Assembly (NCBI RefSeq): GCF_004804335.1
Contig: NZ_SRXY01000010.1
Coordinates: 62,001-126,000, forward strand
DNA length: 64,000 bases
Source: Pacificoceanicola onchidii
Lineage (GTDB): Bacteria > Pseudomonadota > Alphaproteobacteria > Rhodobacterales > Rhodobacteraceae
Reading direction: 5' to 3'
Positions within the stretch are counted from its first letter, which is position 1. The number at the start of each line of letters is the position of its first letter. Position numbers and translations under genes: made by a program. The notes below the pieces were generated by a model. That model ran no database searches. It was not told the DNA's origin and saw nothing but the letters and a program-made list of their open reading frames with translations. Below, one piece after another: positions 34,893 to 43,143 of the stretch.

Positions 34893-35677
34893 CTAACGAC
34901 GGCGCGCTCTCGCTGGAGGTTTCAGACAGCATTGGCATCCTGAGGTTAGAGCGCGAAGCCAAACGGAATGCGCTCGATACCACGATGATGAACGAGCTCG
35001 CAGCACGTTGCAGAGAGATTGAGCATCGAGATGACATCTCAGTGCTTATTGTCACTGGAACCGGGAGCTCTTTTTGTGCGGGCGGCGACATCGACGCGTG
35101 GAGTGGCAACACTCCCCTTGAGTTTGCGCGCCACTGGGTTCGCGATGGTCACGAAAGTTTTGATCGTCTGGCACGCCTTCGCCAACCTGTGATCGCGGCA
35201 ATCAATGGGCACGTGCTCGGCGGAGGTCTAGAACTTGCTGCTTGTGCTGACTACCGCATTGCCGAAGAACAGGTAAAGGTCGGACAGCCTGAAGCTGGTC
35301 TTGGCATCATTGCTGGTTGGTCCGGAACACAGCGTACAGTAAGACGATTTGGTGCACAGCTCGTGCGTCGCATGGCACTTTTTGGCGAAGTGCTATCTGC
35401 CGAGCATGCGCTTGACAAAGGCATCGTCGACCAAGTGGTGGGACAAGGCGAAGCACTTGAGGGTGCGAAGTCACTGGCCGCATCAGTTCTAAAACGCGGT
35501 CCGCTGGCATCTGAACTGACCAAAATGCTAATCAATGCTGCTGAAGGAGAAGAGCGCGAGCGTGTACTCGAGGCTTTGGCAGGACATATCGCGGCGGCAA
35601 GCGAAGAGCTGACAGAGGGCATAAGTGCCTTCCGAGAAAAACGCCCGCCAGTATTCAAAAACGAGGAAGACTCATGA
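34889..35677 (+). CDS. Enoyl-CoA hydratase/isomerase family protein
   Basis: A 262-residue crotonase-fold protein. Oxyanion-hole strands GTGSSFCAGGDI and AINGHVLGGGLELAACADYRIAEE are typical. Glu in GQPEAGLGI fits the hydratase catalytic position; the second glutamate is less clear. It could hydrate an enoyl-CoA formed by the acyl-CoA dehydrogenase at 39176, or perform another crotonase reaction. Coupled to its neighbours by ATGA overlaps at both ends. Confidence 0.88.
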   Translation: MTNDGALSLEVSDSIGILRLEREAKRNALDTTMMNELAARCREIEHRDDISVLIVTGTGSSFCAGGDIDAWSGNTPLEFARHWVRDGHESFDRLARLRQPVIAAINGHVLGGGLELAACADYRIAEEQVKVGQPEAGLGIIAGWSGTQRTVRRFGAQLVRRMALFGEVLSAEHALDKGIVDQVVGQGEALEGAKSLAASVLKRGPLASELTKMLINAAEGEERERVLEALAGHIAAASEELTEGISAFREKRPPVFKNEEDS

Positions 35678-35985
35678 TCCGCCATCTTGTTCATTTGCGA
35701 TTCCGCAACGATATCAACACGAACCAGAAACAAGCTCTCTATGAGCGGCTTAATGGGCTTGTGGCCCGCATCGACGGCGTTCTGGACTTCCAGCATAGGG
35801 AGAATGTTTCCGTGGAAACCCCCTTGGTGCGCGGTTTTTTAGACATGTTCTGGTTCGATTTTCGGGATGCTGATACGCGAGATTCCTATCTTGTTGACGC
35901 AGAGCACCAGGCGATTGGCGCCGATATCGTTGCATGCCTTGAAGGTGAAGCGGAGGGTGTCTTTGTTTGTGACATCGAGCTGTGA
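35674..35985 (+). CDS. Dabb-family (stress-responsive A/B barrel) protein, copy 1
   Basis: A 103-residue dimeric ferredoxin-like barrel protein (Dabb). It begins MIRHLVHLRF and has the family's RGFLDMFWFDFRD and DAEHQ segments. It is a clear paralogue of the protein at 44208 (both share DGV/IxDFQ, NVSVE, LVRGF, FWFDF, YLVD and HQ). Dabb proteins include cyclases and small-molecule-binding enzymes, but most are uncharacterised. Overlap with the enoyl-CoA hydratase and the kinase gene shows that it is part of the pathway. Confidence 0.82.
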   Translation: MIRHLVHLRFRNDINTNQKQALYERLNGLVARIDGVLDFQHRENVSVETPLVRGFLDMFWFDFRDADTRDSYLVDAEHQAIGADIVACLEGEAEGVFVCDIEL

Positions 35986-37283
35986 TGACGCCTGAAGATA
36001 GGTCCTTTTTGGTTTCCCTGTTCGATGCGGCCGTAGCCGCCGCTGATCCAAAGGAGGCGCTCCGCGCCCACCTTCCCGATCGGCCGAAGGGACGTACAGT
36101 TGTAATCGGGGCAGGGAAGGGTGCTGCTCAATTGGCTTCTGCCTTCGAGGACCTTTGGAATGACACTCTGGAAGGCGTTGTGGTCACCCGATACGGTTAT
36201 GCTATGCCCTGCCGCCACATCCGAGTTTTGGAAGCCGCGCACCCGGTTCCTGATGAGGCGGGGTTGCGGGCGAGCGACGCATTGTTGCAGGCCGTGTCCG
36301 GTCTGACCGAGGACGATCTCGTCGTTGCCTTGATATGCGGCGGAGGCTCTTCACTGCTGCCCGCGCCGCCCGCTGGTTTAAGCTTGCAGGATGAGCAATT
36401 GCTGAATTCCGCACTCTTGAAGTCCGGCGCGCCCATCGGGGTTATGAATGCGATCCGCAAACATGTAAGCCGCATCAAAGGGGGGAGACTTGCAGCCGCT
36501 GCCTTTCCGGCGCGTGTTGTAAGCTTGGTGGTTTCCGATGTCCCAGGAGACAACCCGGCTGAAGTGGCGTCAGGGCCGACTGCCCCGTCAGCGATAGCCC
36601 TCGAAGAAGCAAGGGCATTGATTGTAAACCATCGCATCGAACTACCTGAGCGCATCCTATCCCATCTGGAAAGTGATTTGGCCCGGGCGCCTTCGCCGGA
36701 TGACGCAATCTTCGCGCGCACGGAAACAAAGGTGATCGCTTCCGGGTGCCTTTCTCTTGAAGCCGCGAAGCACGAAGCGGAGCGTCGGGGCATTCCGGCG
36801 GTAATCCTCTCGGCCGCGATCGAGGGTGAGGCGCGCGATATCGGCCTAATGCACGCTGCGATTGCCCGTGAAGTTGCGGGCCGAAACCGCCCCGTCGCAG
36901 CGCCCGTAGTGTTGTTATCTGGTGGTGAAACCACCGTTACAATCCGCGATTCTGGAGGGCGAGGTGGGCGCAACAGTGAATTCCTGCTCTCCTTTGCCTC
37001 GGCCATTGCAGAGGTGGCTGGCGTAACGGCGCTTGCGGCCGACACCGACGGCATTGATGGATCCGAAGATAACGCCGGTGCCTTTGCGGATAGCAATAGT
37101 GCGACACGAATGAGGGCCGCTGGAGTGGACCCACTAGAGGCACTTGCAAGTCACGATTCCTGGGGCGCTTTCGATGCGATTGGTGAACTCTTTGTACCCG
37201 GCCCAACCGGCACCAACGTGAATGATTTTAGGGCAATCTTGATCCAAAAAGTCCTGAAGACAGAGGCACAGGCCGGCGACTGA
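35985..37283 (+). CDS. Glycerate 2-kinase-family protein (DUF4147/MOFRL)
   Basis: A 432-residue protein of the type II glycerate 2-kinase family: N-terminal DUF4147 part (VVIGAGKGAAQLASAFE; CGGGSSLLPAPPAG) and a C-terminal MOFRL domain (VVLLSGGETTVTIRDSGGRGGRNSEFLLSFA; ADTDGIDGSEDNAGAF). It normally forms 2-phosphoglycerate from glycerate. ATG 35985 overlaps the Dabb stop by one base. A glycerate kinase in a CoA-ester operon suggests that a C3 hydroxyacid is released from the substrate. Confidence 0.88.
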   Translation: MTPEDRSFLVSLFDAAVAAADPKEALRAHLPDRPKGRTVVIGAGKGAAQLASAFEDLWNDTLEGVVVTRYGYAMPCRHIRVLEAAHPVPDEAGLRASDALLQAVSGLTEDDLVVALICGGGSSLLPAPPAGLSLQDEQLLNSALLKSGAPIGVMNAIRKHVSRIKGGRLAAAAFPARVVSLVVSDVPGDNPAEVASGPTAPSAIALEEARALIVNHRIELPERILSHLESDLARAPSPDDAIFARTETKVIASGCLSLEAAKHEAERRGIPAVILSAAIEGEARDIGLMHAAIAREVAGRNRPVAAPVVLLSGGETTVTIRDSGGRGGRNSEFLLSFASAIAEVAGVTALAADTDGIDGSEDNAGAFADSNSATRMRAAGVDPLEALASHDSWGAFDAIGELFVPGPTGTNVNDFRAILIQKVLKTEAQAGD

Positions 37284-37352
37284 TATGATCGACACTACAG
37301 GAAGACCATTGCATTTGCGAACAGCCGTTTGGTTCAAAAGGGATTGGAATCC

Positions 37353-37544
37353 ATGAAGACAAAGACCGATAAAGAACTGAGTGAAGCCAATCAGGTTTCA
37401 ACGGCTTCACTCGGATGCTTGTACTTTGCAGGTCTTCTTGCGCTGACCATTCTTTTTGTATTTCGCGATCAAATTGCGATTGCAAATGGGGAAAGCGCGA
37501 CCGCGCCATCAGCAGATTTCACCAGACTCTTGATGTTTCATTAG
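37353..37544 (+). CDS. Small single-pass membrane protein (hypothetical)
   Basis: A possible 63-residue protein with one hydrophobic segment (ASLGCLYFAGLLALTILFVF) after a charged N-terminus (MKTKTDKELSEAN). No family is recognised. It has only a weak RBS and sits in a 299-bp gap between the glycerate kinase and the convergent MaoC gene. It may be a small membrane protein or chance. Confidence 0.3.
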   Translation: MKTKTDKELSEANQVSTASLGCLYFAGLLALTILFVFRDQIAIANGESATAPSADFTRLLMFH

Positions 37545-37545
37545 G

Positions 37546-37565
37546 GTGTCTGGCTCTCCTGACAC
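37546..37565. terminator. Weak hairpin between convergent operons
   Basis: GTGTCTGG and CCTGACAC form an 8-bp stem with one T-T mismatch around a CTCT loop. Only a short T-stretch follows on the + strand, so terminator function is uncertain. Confidence 0.3.
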
Positions 37566-37582
37566 ATGAATTTTGAACGGAC

Positions 37583-38038
37583 TCAGACGTAGATCATCAA
37601 CTCATTGGTTCCACGCTGAACGGTCGCCCCTGACTGGTTTCGCACCTCGAAATCTAATGTTGCAATGCCACGGTCACCGTCTGATGTCCGCCGTAAAGCG
37701 GCAACTCTTATGGTGGCGAAAATGGTGTCATCGGCAAGCACAGGTGCCGAGAAGGTCCAATTCCAACCAAGGGATGCGATCGCGGAAAACTGAGCAGGCG
37801 CCTGGTTCTTGAGACCATCAACTAAAGACAGCACGAGCAATCCATGGGCAACCCGGTTGGAAAAGCCATGCCTTTGCGCAGCAAGAGCATTCATATGAAT
37901 CTCAAACCGATCACCGGTCAGTTCAGCGAATGCGTCGATTTCCCGTGTGGTTACCTGGCGGGAGCCGATTTCTATGATGTCGCCGACACACAGATTGGCC
38001 AGGCCATACCGGCCTGGCTTTAGTATGCGACCGCTCAA
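37583..38038 (-). CDS. MaoC-like (R)-specific enoyl-CoA hydratase family protein
   Basis: A 151-residue hot-dog-fold protein. The MaoC hydratase motif with Asp and His is seen around AELTGDRFEIHMNALAAQRHGFSNRVAHGLLVLSLVDGL. It would add water to an enoyl-CoA, or be a related dehydratase. Its start overlaps the aldo/keto reductase stop by 4 bp. Together with the crotonase at 34889 it gives two hydratase-type steps. Confidence 0.85.
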   Translation of the reverse strand: MSGRILKPGRYGLANLCVGDIIEIGSRQVTTREIDAFAELTGDRFEIHMNALAAQRHGFSNRVAHGLLVLSLVDGLKNQAPAQFSAIASLGWNWTFSAPVLADDTIFATIRVAALRRTSDGDRGIATLDFEVRNQSGATVQRGTNELMIYV

Positions 38039-39048
38039 GGTGTTGGAGCGTCTTCGCGCAACAGACCTTGCGATTTCAGTTTCGCCCAGAATTCACTTGG
38101 GATTGGATGACTGAACCAACGCAAGTTTTGCTGCAGCTGTTCTACAGTTCGGGTTCCCGCCATAAAGGTGGGAACCGCCGGGTGCGCTACTACAAATTGC
38201 AGCGCGGCTGCTGGAAGTGGTACATCGTAGTCGGCACAAACTGCCTCGATCTTGCGGACCCTGTCCATTATGTCGGCAGGGGCAGGGGCATAGTTGTATT
38301 TAGCACCTTCTTTCGCACCGGTTGCCAATATGCCCGAATTGAACCCGCCTCCCACGACCACCGCGGCTCCACGCTCTTCACAAAGCGGCAGAAATTCATT
38401 CAAGGCATCCTGCTCGAGGAGCGTGTAGCGACCTGCCAACAGGAAGCAGTCAAAATCGCGCTGTTGCAGAGCAGCGTGACAGACTTCCCACTCATTCACG
38501 CCGACGCCGATAGCTTTGACGACACCCTGATCCCGCAAGTCAGAAAGGGCCTTCCAGGCACCATCCATGGCTTGCTTAAAGACCTCAGGCTGCTCGTCGC
38601 CGCGGGTAAAGACGTCAATGTCATGAATGAAACAGATATCCATCCGCTCAAGATTCATTCGCTGCAAGCTGTCTTCGAAACTACGCATGGTTCCATCATA
38701 GCTGTAGTCAAAGTGCATGGTAAAACGACCGGCATTCGTCCAGGGTGCGTAGTCGATGTCGGCCTTGCGCGCTGGCTTCAAAATGCGACCGACTTTGGAC
38801 GAGAGAATGAAGTCGTCACGGTCTTTCCAACGCAGAGAATGACCAGTTCGTAGCTCGGACAGACCATGGCCGTACATTGGCGCGGTGTCAAAATACCGAA
38901 CACCCTGCGACCAGGCTTCCTGGATCATCGCATCCGATGTTTCCTCATCGATCTCACGAAAAATATTGCCGATGGGCGCCGTTCCGAAGCCGAAGGGGCT
39001 CACCTCCAGATCAACGCGTCCGAATTTCACCTTGCTGTCCGGCTGCAT
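38035..39048 (-). CDS. Aldo/keto reductase (D-threo-aldose/L-fucose dehydrogenase-like)
   Basis: A 337-residue AKR of the D-threo-aldose 1-dehydrogenase/pyridoxal dehydrogenase side. It has YFDTAPMYGHGLSE, LSSKVGRIL, ICFIHDID and IGVGVNEWEVC, with the Asp-Tyr-Lys-His tetrad recognisable. Members oxidise lactols or aldehydes to lactones/acids or act as reductases. Divergent from the acyl-CoA dehydrogenase operon and controlled by site E, 15 bp upstream. Confidence 0.85.
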   Translation of the reverse strand: MQPDSKVKFGRVDLEVSPFGFGTAPIGNIFREIDEETSDAMIQEAWSQGVRYFDTAPMYGHGLSELRTGHSLRWKDRDDFILSSKVGRILKPARKADIDYAPWTNAGRFTMHFDYSYDGTMRSFEDSLQRMNLERMDICFIHDIDVFTRGDEQPEVFKQAMDGAWKALSDLRDQGVVKAIGVGVNEWEVCHAALQQRDFDCFLLAGRYTLLEQDALNEFLPLCEERGAAVVVGGGFNSGILATGAKEGAKYNYAPAPADIMDRVRKIEAVCADYDVPLPAAALQFVVAHPAVPTFMAGTRTVEQLQQNLRWFSHPIPSEFWAKLKSQGLLREDAPTP

Positions 39049-39063
39049 GCCATCCTCCCTAAA

Positions 39064-39079
39064 GTAACCACTTAGTTAT
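39064..39079. promoter_or_regulatory. Shared regulon operator, site E
   Basis: GTAACCACTTAGTTAT, one base from consensus at its end. It lies 15 bp before the aldo/keto reductase start. It is one of two operators in the 127-bp divergent region. Confidence 0.65.
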
Positions 39080-39147
39080 TTAGGCATAGCGAGGGTCACA
39101 AATCAACCCTTATGAACCCTTGACCAAGCCTTAGACTGCACTTACAA

Positions 39148-39163
39148 GTAACTAACCGGTTAC
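39148..39163. promoter_or_regulatory. Shared regulon operator, site F
   Basis: GTAACTAACCGGTTAC; its reverse complement GTAACCGGTTAGTTAC is a perfect fit to the consensus. It ends 12 bp before the acyl-CoA dehydrogenase start, covering the region just upstream of the RBS GGAGG. Confidence 0.7.
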
Positions 39164-39175
39164 GTAGGAGGCGAT

Positions 39176-40321
39176 ATGTTCATTACCGAAACGCATCAGC
39201 AGGTTCGCGAGATGACGCGTCAATTTGCAGAGGATGTCATCCGCCCTGTCGCAGAAGATCTTGATCGTGAAGAGCGCTTTCCAGGTGAGATCTATGACCA
39301 AATGGGCGAATTGGGACTATTTGGAATTGGGGTTCCGGAAAACATGGGAGGTCCAGGCTTCGATACCGTAACCTATGCGTTGGTTATGGAGGAACTGTCG
39401 CGGGGCTATGCAAGCGTTGCTGACCAGTGCGGGTTGGTTGAACTCTTATCAACACTCCTCGTCAAACATGGCACTGATGGCCAACGCAAAAACTGGCTGT
39501 CGGGCCTGCTTACAGCGAAGCTGAGGGGAGCGTATTGCATCACCGAACCCGAAGCCGGCACAGATGTCTCAGGAATCCGCACTATCGCCAAAAAGGATGG
39601 TGATGATTGGATTCTCAACGGGGGAAAAATCTGGATTCACAATGCACCCGTTGCCGACGTTGGTTTCGTTCTCGCGCGAACGGATCCGGAAGCAGGGCAT
39701 CGGGGCATGTCGATTTTCATCGTCGATTTGCATGCGGAAGGTGTCTCGCGCGGACCCAAAGAGCACAAAATGGGGCAGCGCGCCAGTCAGGTTGGCGCAT
39801 TGAACTTTGACGATGTTCGTCTTCCGGCGGACGCCCTGCTGGGGAAAGAAGGCCGTGGGTTTCATATGATGATGAGCGTGCTCGACAAGGGGCGCGTTGG
39901 TATTGGAGCGCTGGCTGTGGGCATTGGCCAAGCAGGTCTTGAATCCGCTGTGGAATACGCTCAACAACGCAAGCAATTCAAGAAGCCAATCGCGGAATTC
40001 CAAGGTGTTCAGTGGCTACTCGCCGACATTGCCAAGGATGTTGAGGCAGCTCGCTTGCTGGTCCATAGCGCCGCCCAGAAGATCGACAGCGGTGCCGATT
40101 CTACAAAATACTGCTCGATGGCAAAGTGCTTTGCAGGCGACATGGCCGTCGCAAGAACGGCAGATGCGGTGCAGGTGTTTGGTGGTTCTGGGTACATTCG
40201 GGGGTTTGAGGTCGAACGCCTATATCGTGACGCGAAAATCACCCAAATCTACGAAGGCACCAACCAAATTCAGCGCATGATCATTGCGCGCGAATTGTTG
40301 GCCAAAGGTGCCGCGGCATGA
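39176..40321 (+). CDS. Acyl-CoA dehydrogenase
   Basis: A 381-residue FAD acyl-CoA dehydrogenase. It has GAYCITEPEAGTDVSG, the flavin-contact region, QRKQFKKPIAEFQGVQ, VFGGSGYIRGFEVERLYRDAKI and the catalytic base in QIYEGTNQIQ near residue 360 (short/medium-chain position). It should form an alpha,beta-enoyl-CoA and pass electrons to ETF; an etfBA pair with the same operator is 12.8 kb away. It overlaps the SDR by 4 bp. Confidence 0.93.
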   Translation: MFITETHQQVREMTRQFAEDVIRPVAEDLDREERFPGEIYDQMGELGLFGIGVPENMGGPGFDTVTYALVMEELSRGYASVADQCGLVELLSTLLVKHGTDGQRKNWLSGLLTAKLRGAYCITEPEAGTDVSGIRTIAKKDGDDWILNGGKIWIHNAPVADVGFVLARTDPEAGHRGMSIFIVDLHAEGVSRGPKEHKMGQRASQVGALNFDDVRLPADALLGKEGRGFHMMMSVLDKGRVGIGALAVGIGQAGLESAVEYAQQRKQFKKPIAEFQGVQWLLADIAKDVEAARLLVHSAAQKIDSGADSTKYCSMAKCFAGDMAVARTADAVQVFGGSGYIRGFEVERLYRDAKITQIYEGTNQIQRMIIARELLAKGAAA

Positions 40322-41088
40322 TTGGGCGTGTTGCTCTTGTTACCGGATCAAGCCGCGGGATAGGGTTGGCCGCTGCTGTTGCCTTGGCCCGTGAAGGGTT
40401 CAGTATCGCGGTAAACGGCCCGACAGATGATGATGAATTGAAAGCCGCTGTGGATACCGTAGGTGCCGAAGGCGGCCGCGTCGTTTCAGCACCTTTTGAT
40501 GTGACTGATCTTTCGTCCCATGACACGGCGCTTGGCAAAATCGAAGACGCGCTCGGCCCGCTGACCACATTGGTCAATAATGCAGGTGTCGGCGTTATGC
40601 AGAGGGGCGACCCGCTTGAAGTTTCAGAAGACAGTTACGACCGTTGTCTTGCGGTTAACACGAAGGCAGTCTTCTTTTTGATGCAAGCATTCGCGCGCCG
40701 AATCCTGTCGCGAGATCGCGACGCGTCCCTGCCTTACTCCATCGTAAACGTGACCTCTTCCAATGCGGTGGCGGTGGCTGAGCCTCGCTCCGAATATTGC
40801 GTTTCGAAAGCCGCAGCCGCGATGGCCTCCAAAGCCTGGGCGGTTCGGCTTGGTCGCGAAAACATATCTGTCTACGACGTGCAGCCTGGGCTGATAGCGA
40901 CTGAGATGACCAAGCCGGTCATTGAAAGCTATCAGAAACGCGCCGAAGAAGGTCTTTGTCTTACGCCCCGTGTTGGCCAGCCAGAAGATCTTGGAACCGT
41001 GATAGCTTCGCTCGCCACCAATCGCATTCCCTACACGACCGGCCAAACGATCTCGGTCGATGGCGGCATGCTTGTCCCCCGCTTCTAA
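40318..41088 (+). CDS. Short-chain dehydrogenase (3-ketoacyl reductase-like)
   Basis: A 256-residue classical SDR. It has the cofactor motif TGSSRGIGLAAAVALAREG, NNAGVG, catalytic Ser-Tyr-Lys with NVTSSNA and YCVSKAAAAMASKAW, and a C-terminal TGQTISVDGGM. It would oxidise a 3-hydroxy(acyl) group or a sugar hydroxyl. Coupled to the acyl-CoA dehydrogenase and 11 bp before DUF993. Confidence 0.88.
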   Translation: MIGRVALVTGSSRGIGLAAAVALAREGFSIAVNGPTDDDELKAAVDTVGAEGGRVVSAPFDVTDLSSHDTALGKIEDALGPLTTLVNNAGVGVMQRGDPLEVSEDSYDRCLAVNTKAVFFLMQAFARRILSRDRDASLPYSIVNVTSSNAVAVAEPRSEYCVSKAAAAMASKAWAVRLGRENISVYDVQPGLIATEMTKPVIESYQKRAEEGLCLTPRVGQPEDLGTVIASLATNRIPYTTGQTISVDGGMLVPRF

Positions 41089-41099
41089 GGATCAAGACC

Positions 41100-42248
41100 A
41101 TGAAACTCCAATTGCCCGACACAAACGGTGTGCTGTCTAACTACACGCTTATCGGCACTCCCGTTCGCCCCGCGAAATTGACTGCGAACTCAGCTCGCGT
41201 ACTCTACTCAGCCGCCCATGTTGTCTCGGATCCTTTCGGAGATCATGACCCAACCGGACCTGCTCATGTCGATTGGGAAAAGACCATGGAGTTTCGCCGA
41301 TACCTCGCCGGAATGGGTTTGGGTATCGCCGAAGCGATGGACACAGCTCAACGCGGAATGGGTCTGGATTGGAACGGAGCGCTTGAGCTAATCCGCCGAA
41401 CCAAAGAAGAGCTGCCCGATGCGCTTGTCGCGAACGGTTGCGGCACGGACCACTTGATCCCAACCGAAACCACGACTTTGGACGATGTGCGTCGCGCATA
41501 TCTCGAACAGGTCGAGGCGATTCAAAAGGTCGGTGGGCGGCTCATTCTAATGGCATCCAGAGCCTTGGCAAAAGTCGCAAAGGGCCCAGAAGACTACATA
41601 TCCGTCTATCGCGATGTACTTGCTGCCTGTGATGCACCGGTTATTCTTCACTGGCTGGGTGAAATGTTCGATCCGAATTTGGCCGGTTATTGGGGCTCCG
41701 GTAATTTCGAACCCGCTTTGGAAACCTGTCTTCAAATCATCGAAGAGAACGCCGCCAAGGTTGACGGAATCAAGGTCTCTCTGCTCGAAGCAGAAAAAGA
41801 GATCGTCATGCGGCGGCGCTTGCCAGCAGGTGTGAAAATGTACACTGGGGACGACTTCAACTACCCCGAGTTGATCGAAGGAGATGAGCAGGGATACTCC
41901 CACGCGCTCCTGGGTATCTTTGACCCGCTTGCCCCAGCGGCTGCCTACGCTGTCAGCAAACTGAGCGAAGGGGACGCAGAATCTTTCCGCGACACTCTGG
42001 ATCCGACCGTTCCTCTTGCGCGTCACATCTTCCGAGCACCGACGCAGCACTACAAGACCGGCGTTGTGTTCCTTGCGTGGCTCAACAGTTTTCAAGACCA
42101 CTTTATCATGCTGAATGGTGCGCAATCGACCAGGTCACTGCCTTACTTCGTTGACTGCTTCAAAATGGCAGACGAATGTGGGCTACTGCGCGACCCTGAT
42201 ACTGCGGCAGATCGCATGGGAAATTTGCTCAAGCTCTATGGAGTTTGA
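41100..42248 (+). CDS. DUF993 family, dihydrodipicolinate-synthase-like aldolase/lyase
   Basis: A 382-residue protein of DUF993, a relative of the DHDPS class I aldolase family. The Schiff-base lysine position of DHDPS (vGiK) is matched by Lys225 in VDGIKVSLLEAEKE, followed by VKMYTGDDFNYPELI and YSHALLGIFD in the same order. It could cleave a carbon-carbon bond by retro-aldol chemistry; no member's substrate is known to me. ATG 41100 is used; the frame upstream overlaps the SDR. It precedes a TIM-barrel isomerase by 3 bp. Confidence 0.78.
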   Translation: MKLQLPDTNGVLSNYTLIGTPVRPAKLTANSARVLYSAAHVVSDPFGDHDPTGPAHVDWEKTMEFRRYLAGMGLGIAEAMDTAQRGMGLDWNGALELIRRTKEELPDALVANGCGTDHLIPTETTTLDDVRRAYLEQVEAIQKVGGRLILMASRALAKVAKGPEDYISVYRDVLAACDAPVILHWLGEMFDPNLAGYWGSGNFEPALETCLQIIEENAAKVDGIKVSLLEAEKEIVMRRRLPAGVKMYTGDDFNYPELIEGDEQGYSHALLGIFDPLAPAAAYAVSKLSEGDAESFRDTLDPTVPLARHIFRAPTQHYKTGVVFLAWLNSFQDHFIMLNGAQSTRSLPYFVDCFKMADECGLLRDPDTAADRMGNLLKLYGV

Positions 42249-42251
42249 GCC

Positions 42252-43112
42252 GTGCGAGACTTTTCATCGAACCATTCTGCTCTGGCGCTAAATACTGCTA
42301 CTCTGGGGCACAACGTTGAAGGTGCCGGCGCAGGCTGGTCGCCTGAACAGGTCATCGATGGGTGTGCCAAACGGGGCTATGGTGGGATTGTTTTCTGGCG
42401 CAGGGAACTGGGCAACAACGCCGCAAAGTTGGGCCGACTATCCCGCGAAGCTGGCCTAGAAGTGGTGGGTCTATGCCGATCTCCTTTTCTGACCGGTCCG
42501 CTGACGTTGGCGGATGATCAAGCCATCATGGACGATTTCCATCAATCAATTGATGAAGCCGCCGAATTGCAGACGTCCGTTTTGACAATTGTGACTGGTG
42601 GTCCAGAGCCTGGAACCAAGGGCATGTCGGAGAGTCAGAAAGTTCTGATTGATCGTGTCGCCCGTGCGGTGCCCTATGCCGCTGAGAGAGGTGTGCGCTT
42701 AGCTCTTGAACCTTTAAATCCAGCGATGGCTGGAAATCGGACCTGCCTGATGACCGCGGCTGACGCACTGAACGTCGCAGATGAAATCGGATCAGAAAAT
42801 GTCGGCATAGCAATCGATGTTTGCCACGTCTGGTGGGATACCACCTTGACCGACACGCTCCTGGGGCGTGCTCAAGGGCGTATTCTAGGATACCACTTGT
42901 GCGACTGGCTAGCCGACACCTCTGATATCATGCTGGATCGAGGCATGATGGGCGACGGCGTTGCGGACCTCAAAGCAATTCGATCTGCCGTCGAGGGAAC
43001 TGGCTATCAAGGGCTTTGTGAGGTCGAAATCTTCTCGGCAAACAACTGGTGGAAGAGGGATCCAGACGAGGTTTTGGACACCATCGTTGAACGGTTCCGA
43101 GACTGCTGCTGA
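42252..43112 (+). CDS. TIM-barrel sugar phosphate isomerase/epimerase
   Basis: A 286-residue AP-endonuclease-2/xylose-isomerase-like barrel. It has LALEPLNPAMAGNRTC, VGIAIDVCHVWWD, YHLCDWLAD and CEVEIFSANNWW, containing Glu, Asp, His and Glu positions of the usual metal site. It starts with GTG. DUF993 and such isomerases often occur together in sugar or inositol-like gene sets; the substrate is unresolved. Last gene of the + strand operon, convergent with lysR. Confidence 0.8.
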   Translation: MRDFSSNHSALALNTATLGHNVEGAGAGWSPEQVIDGCAKRGYGGIVFWRRELGNNAAKLGRLSREAGLEVVGLCRSPFLTGPLTLADDQAIMDDFHQSIDEAAELQTSVLTIVTGGPEPGTKGMSESQKVLIDRVARAVPYAAERGVRLALEPLNPAMAGNRTCLMTAADALNVADEIGSENVGIAIDVCHVWWDTTLTDTLLGRAQGRILGYHLCDWLADTSDIMLDRGMMGDGVADLKAIRSAVEGTGYQGLCEVEIFSANNWWKRDPDEVLDTIVERFRDCC

Positions 43113-43143
43113 CAATTCAGGATTAATGGGTCTTGTTTCTAGA

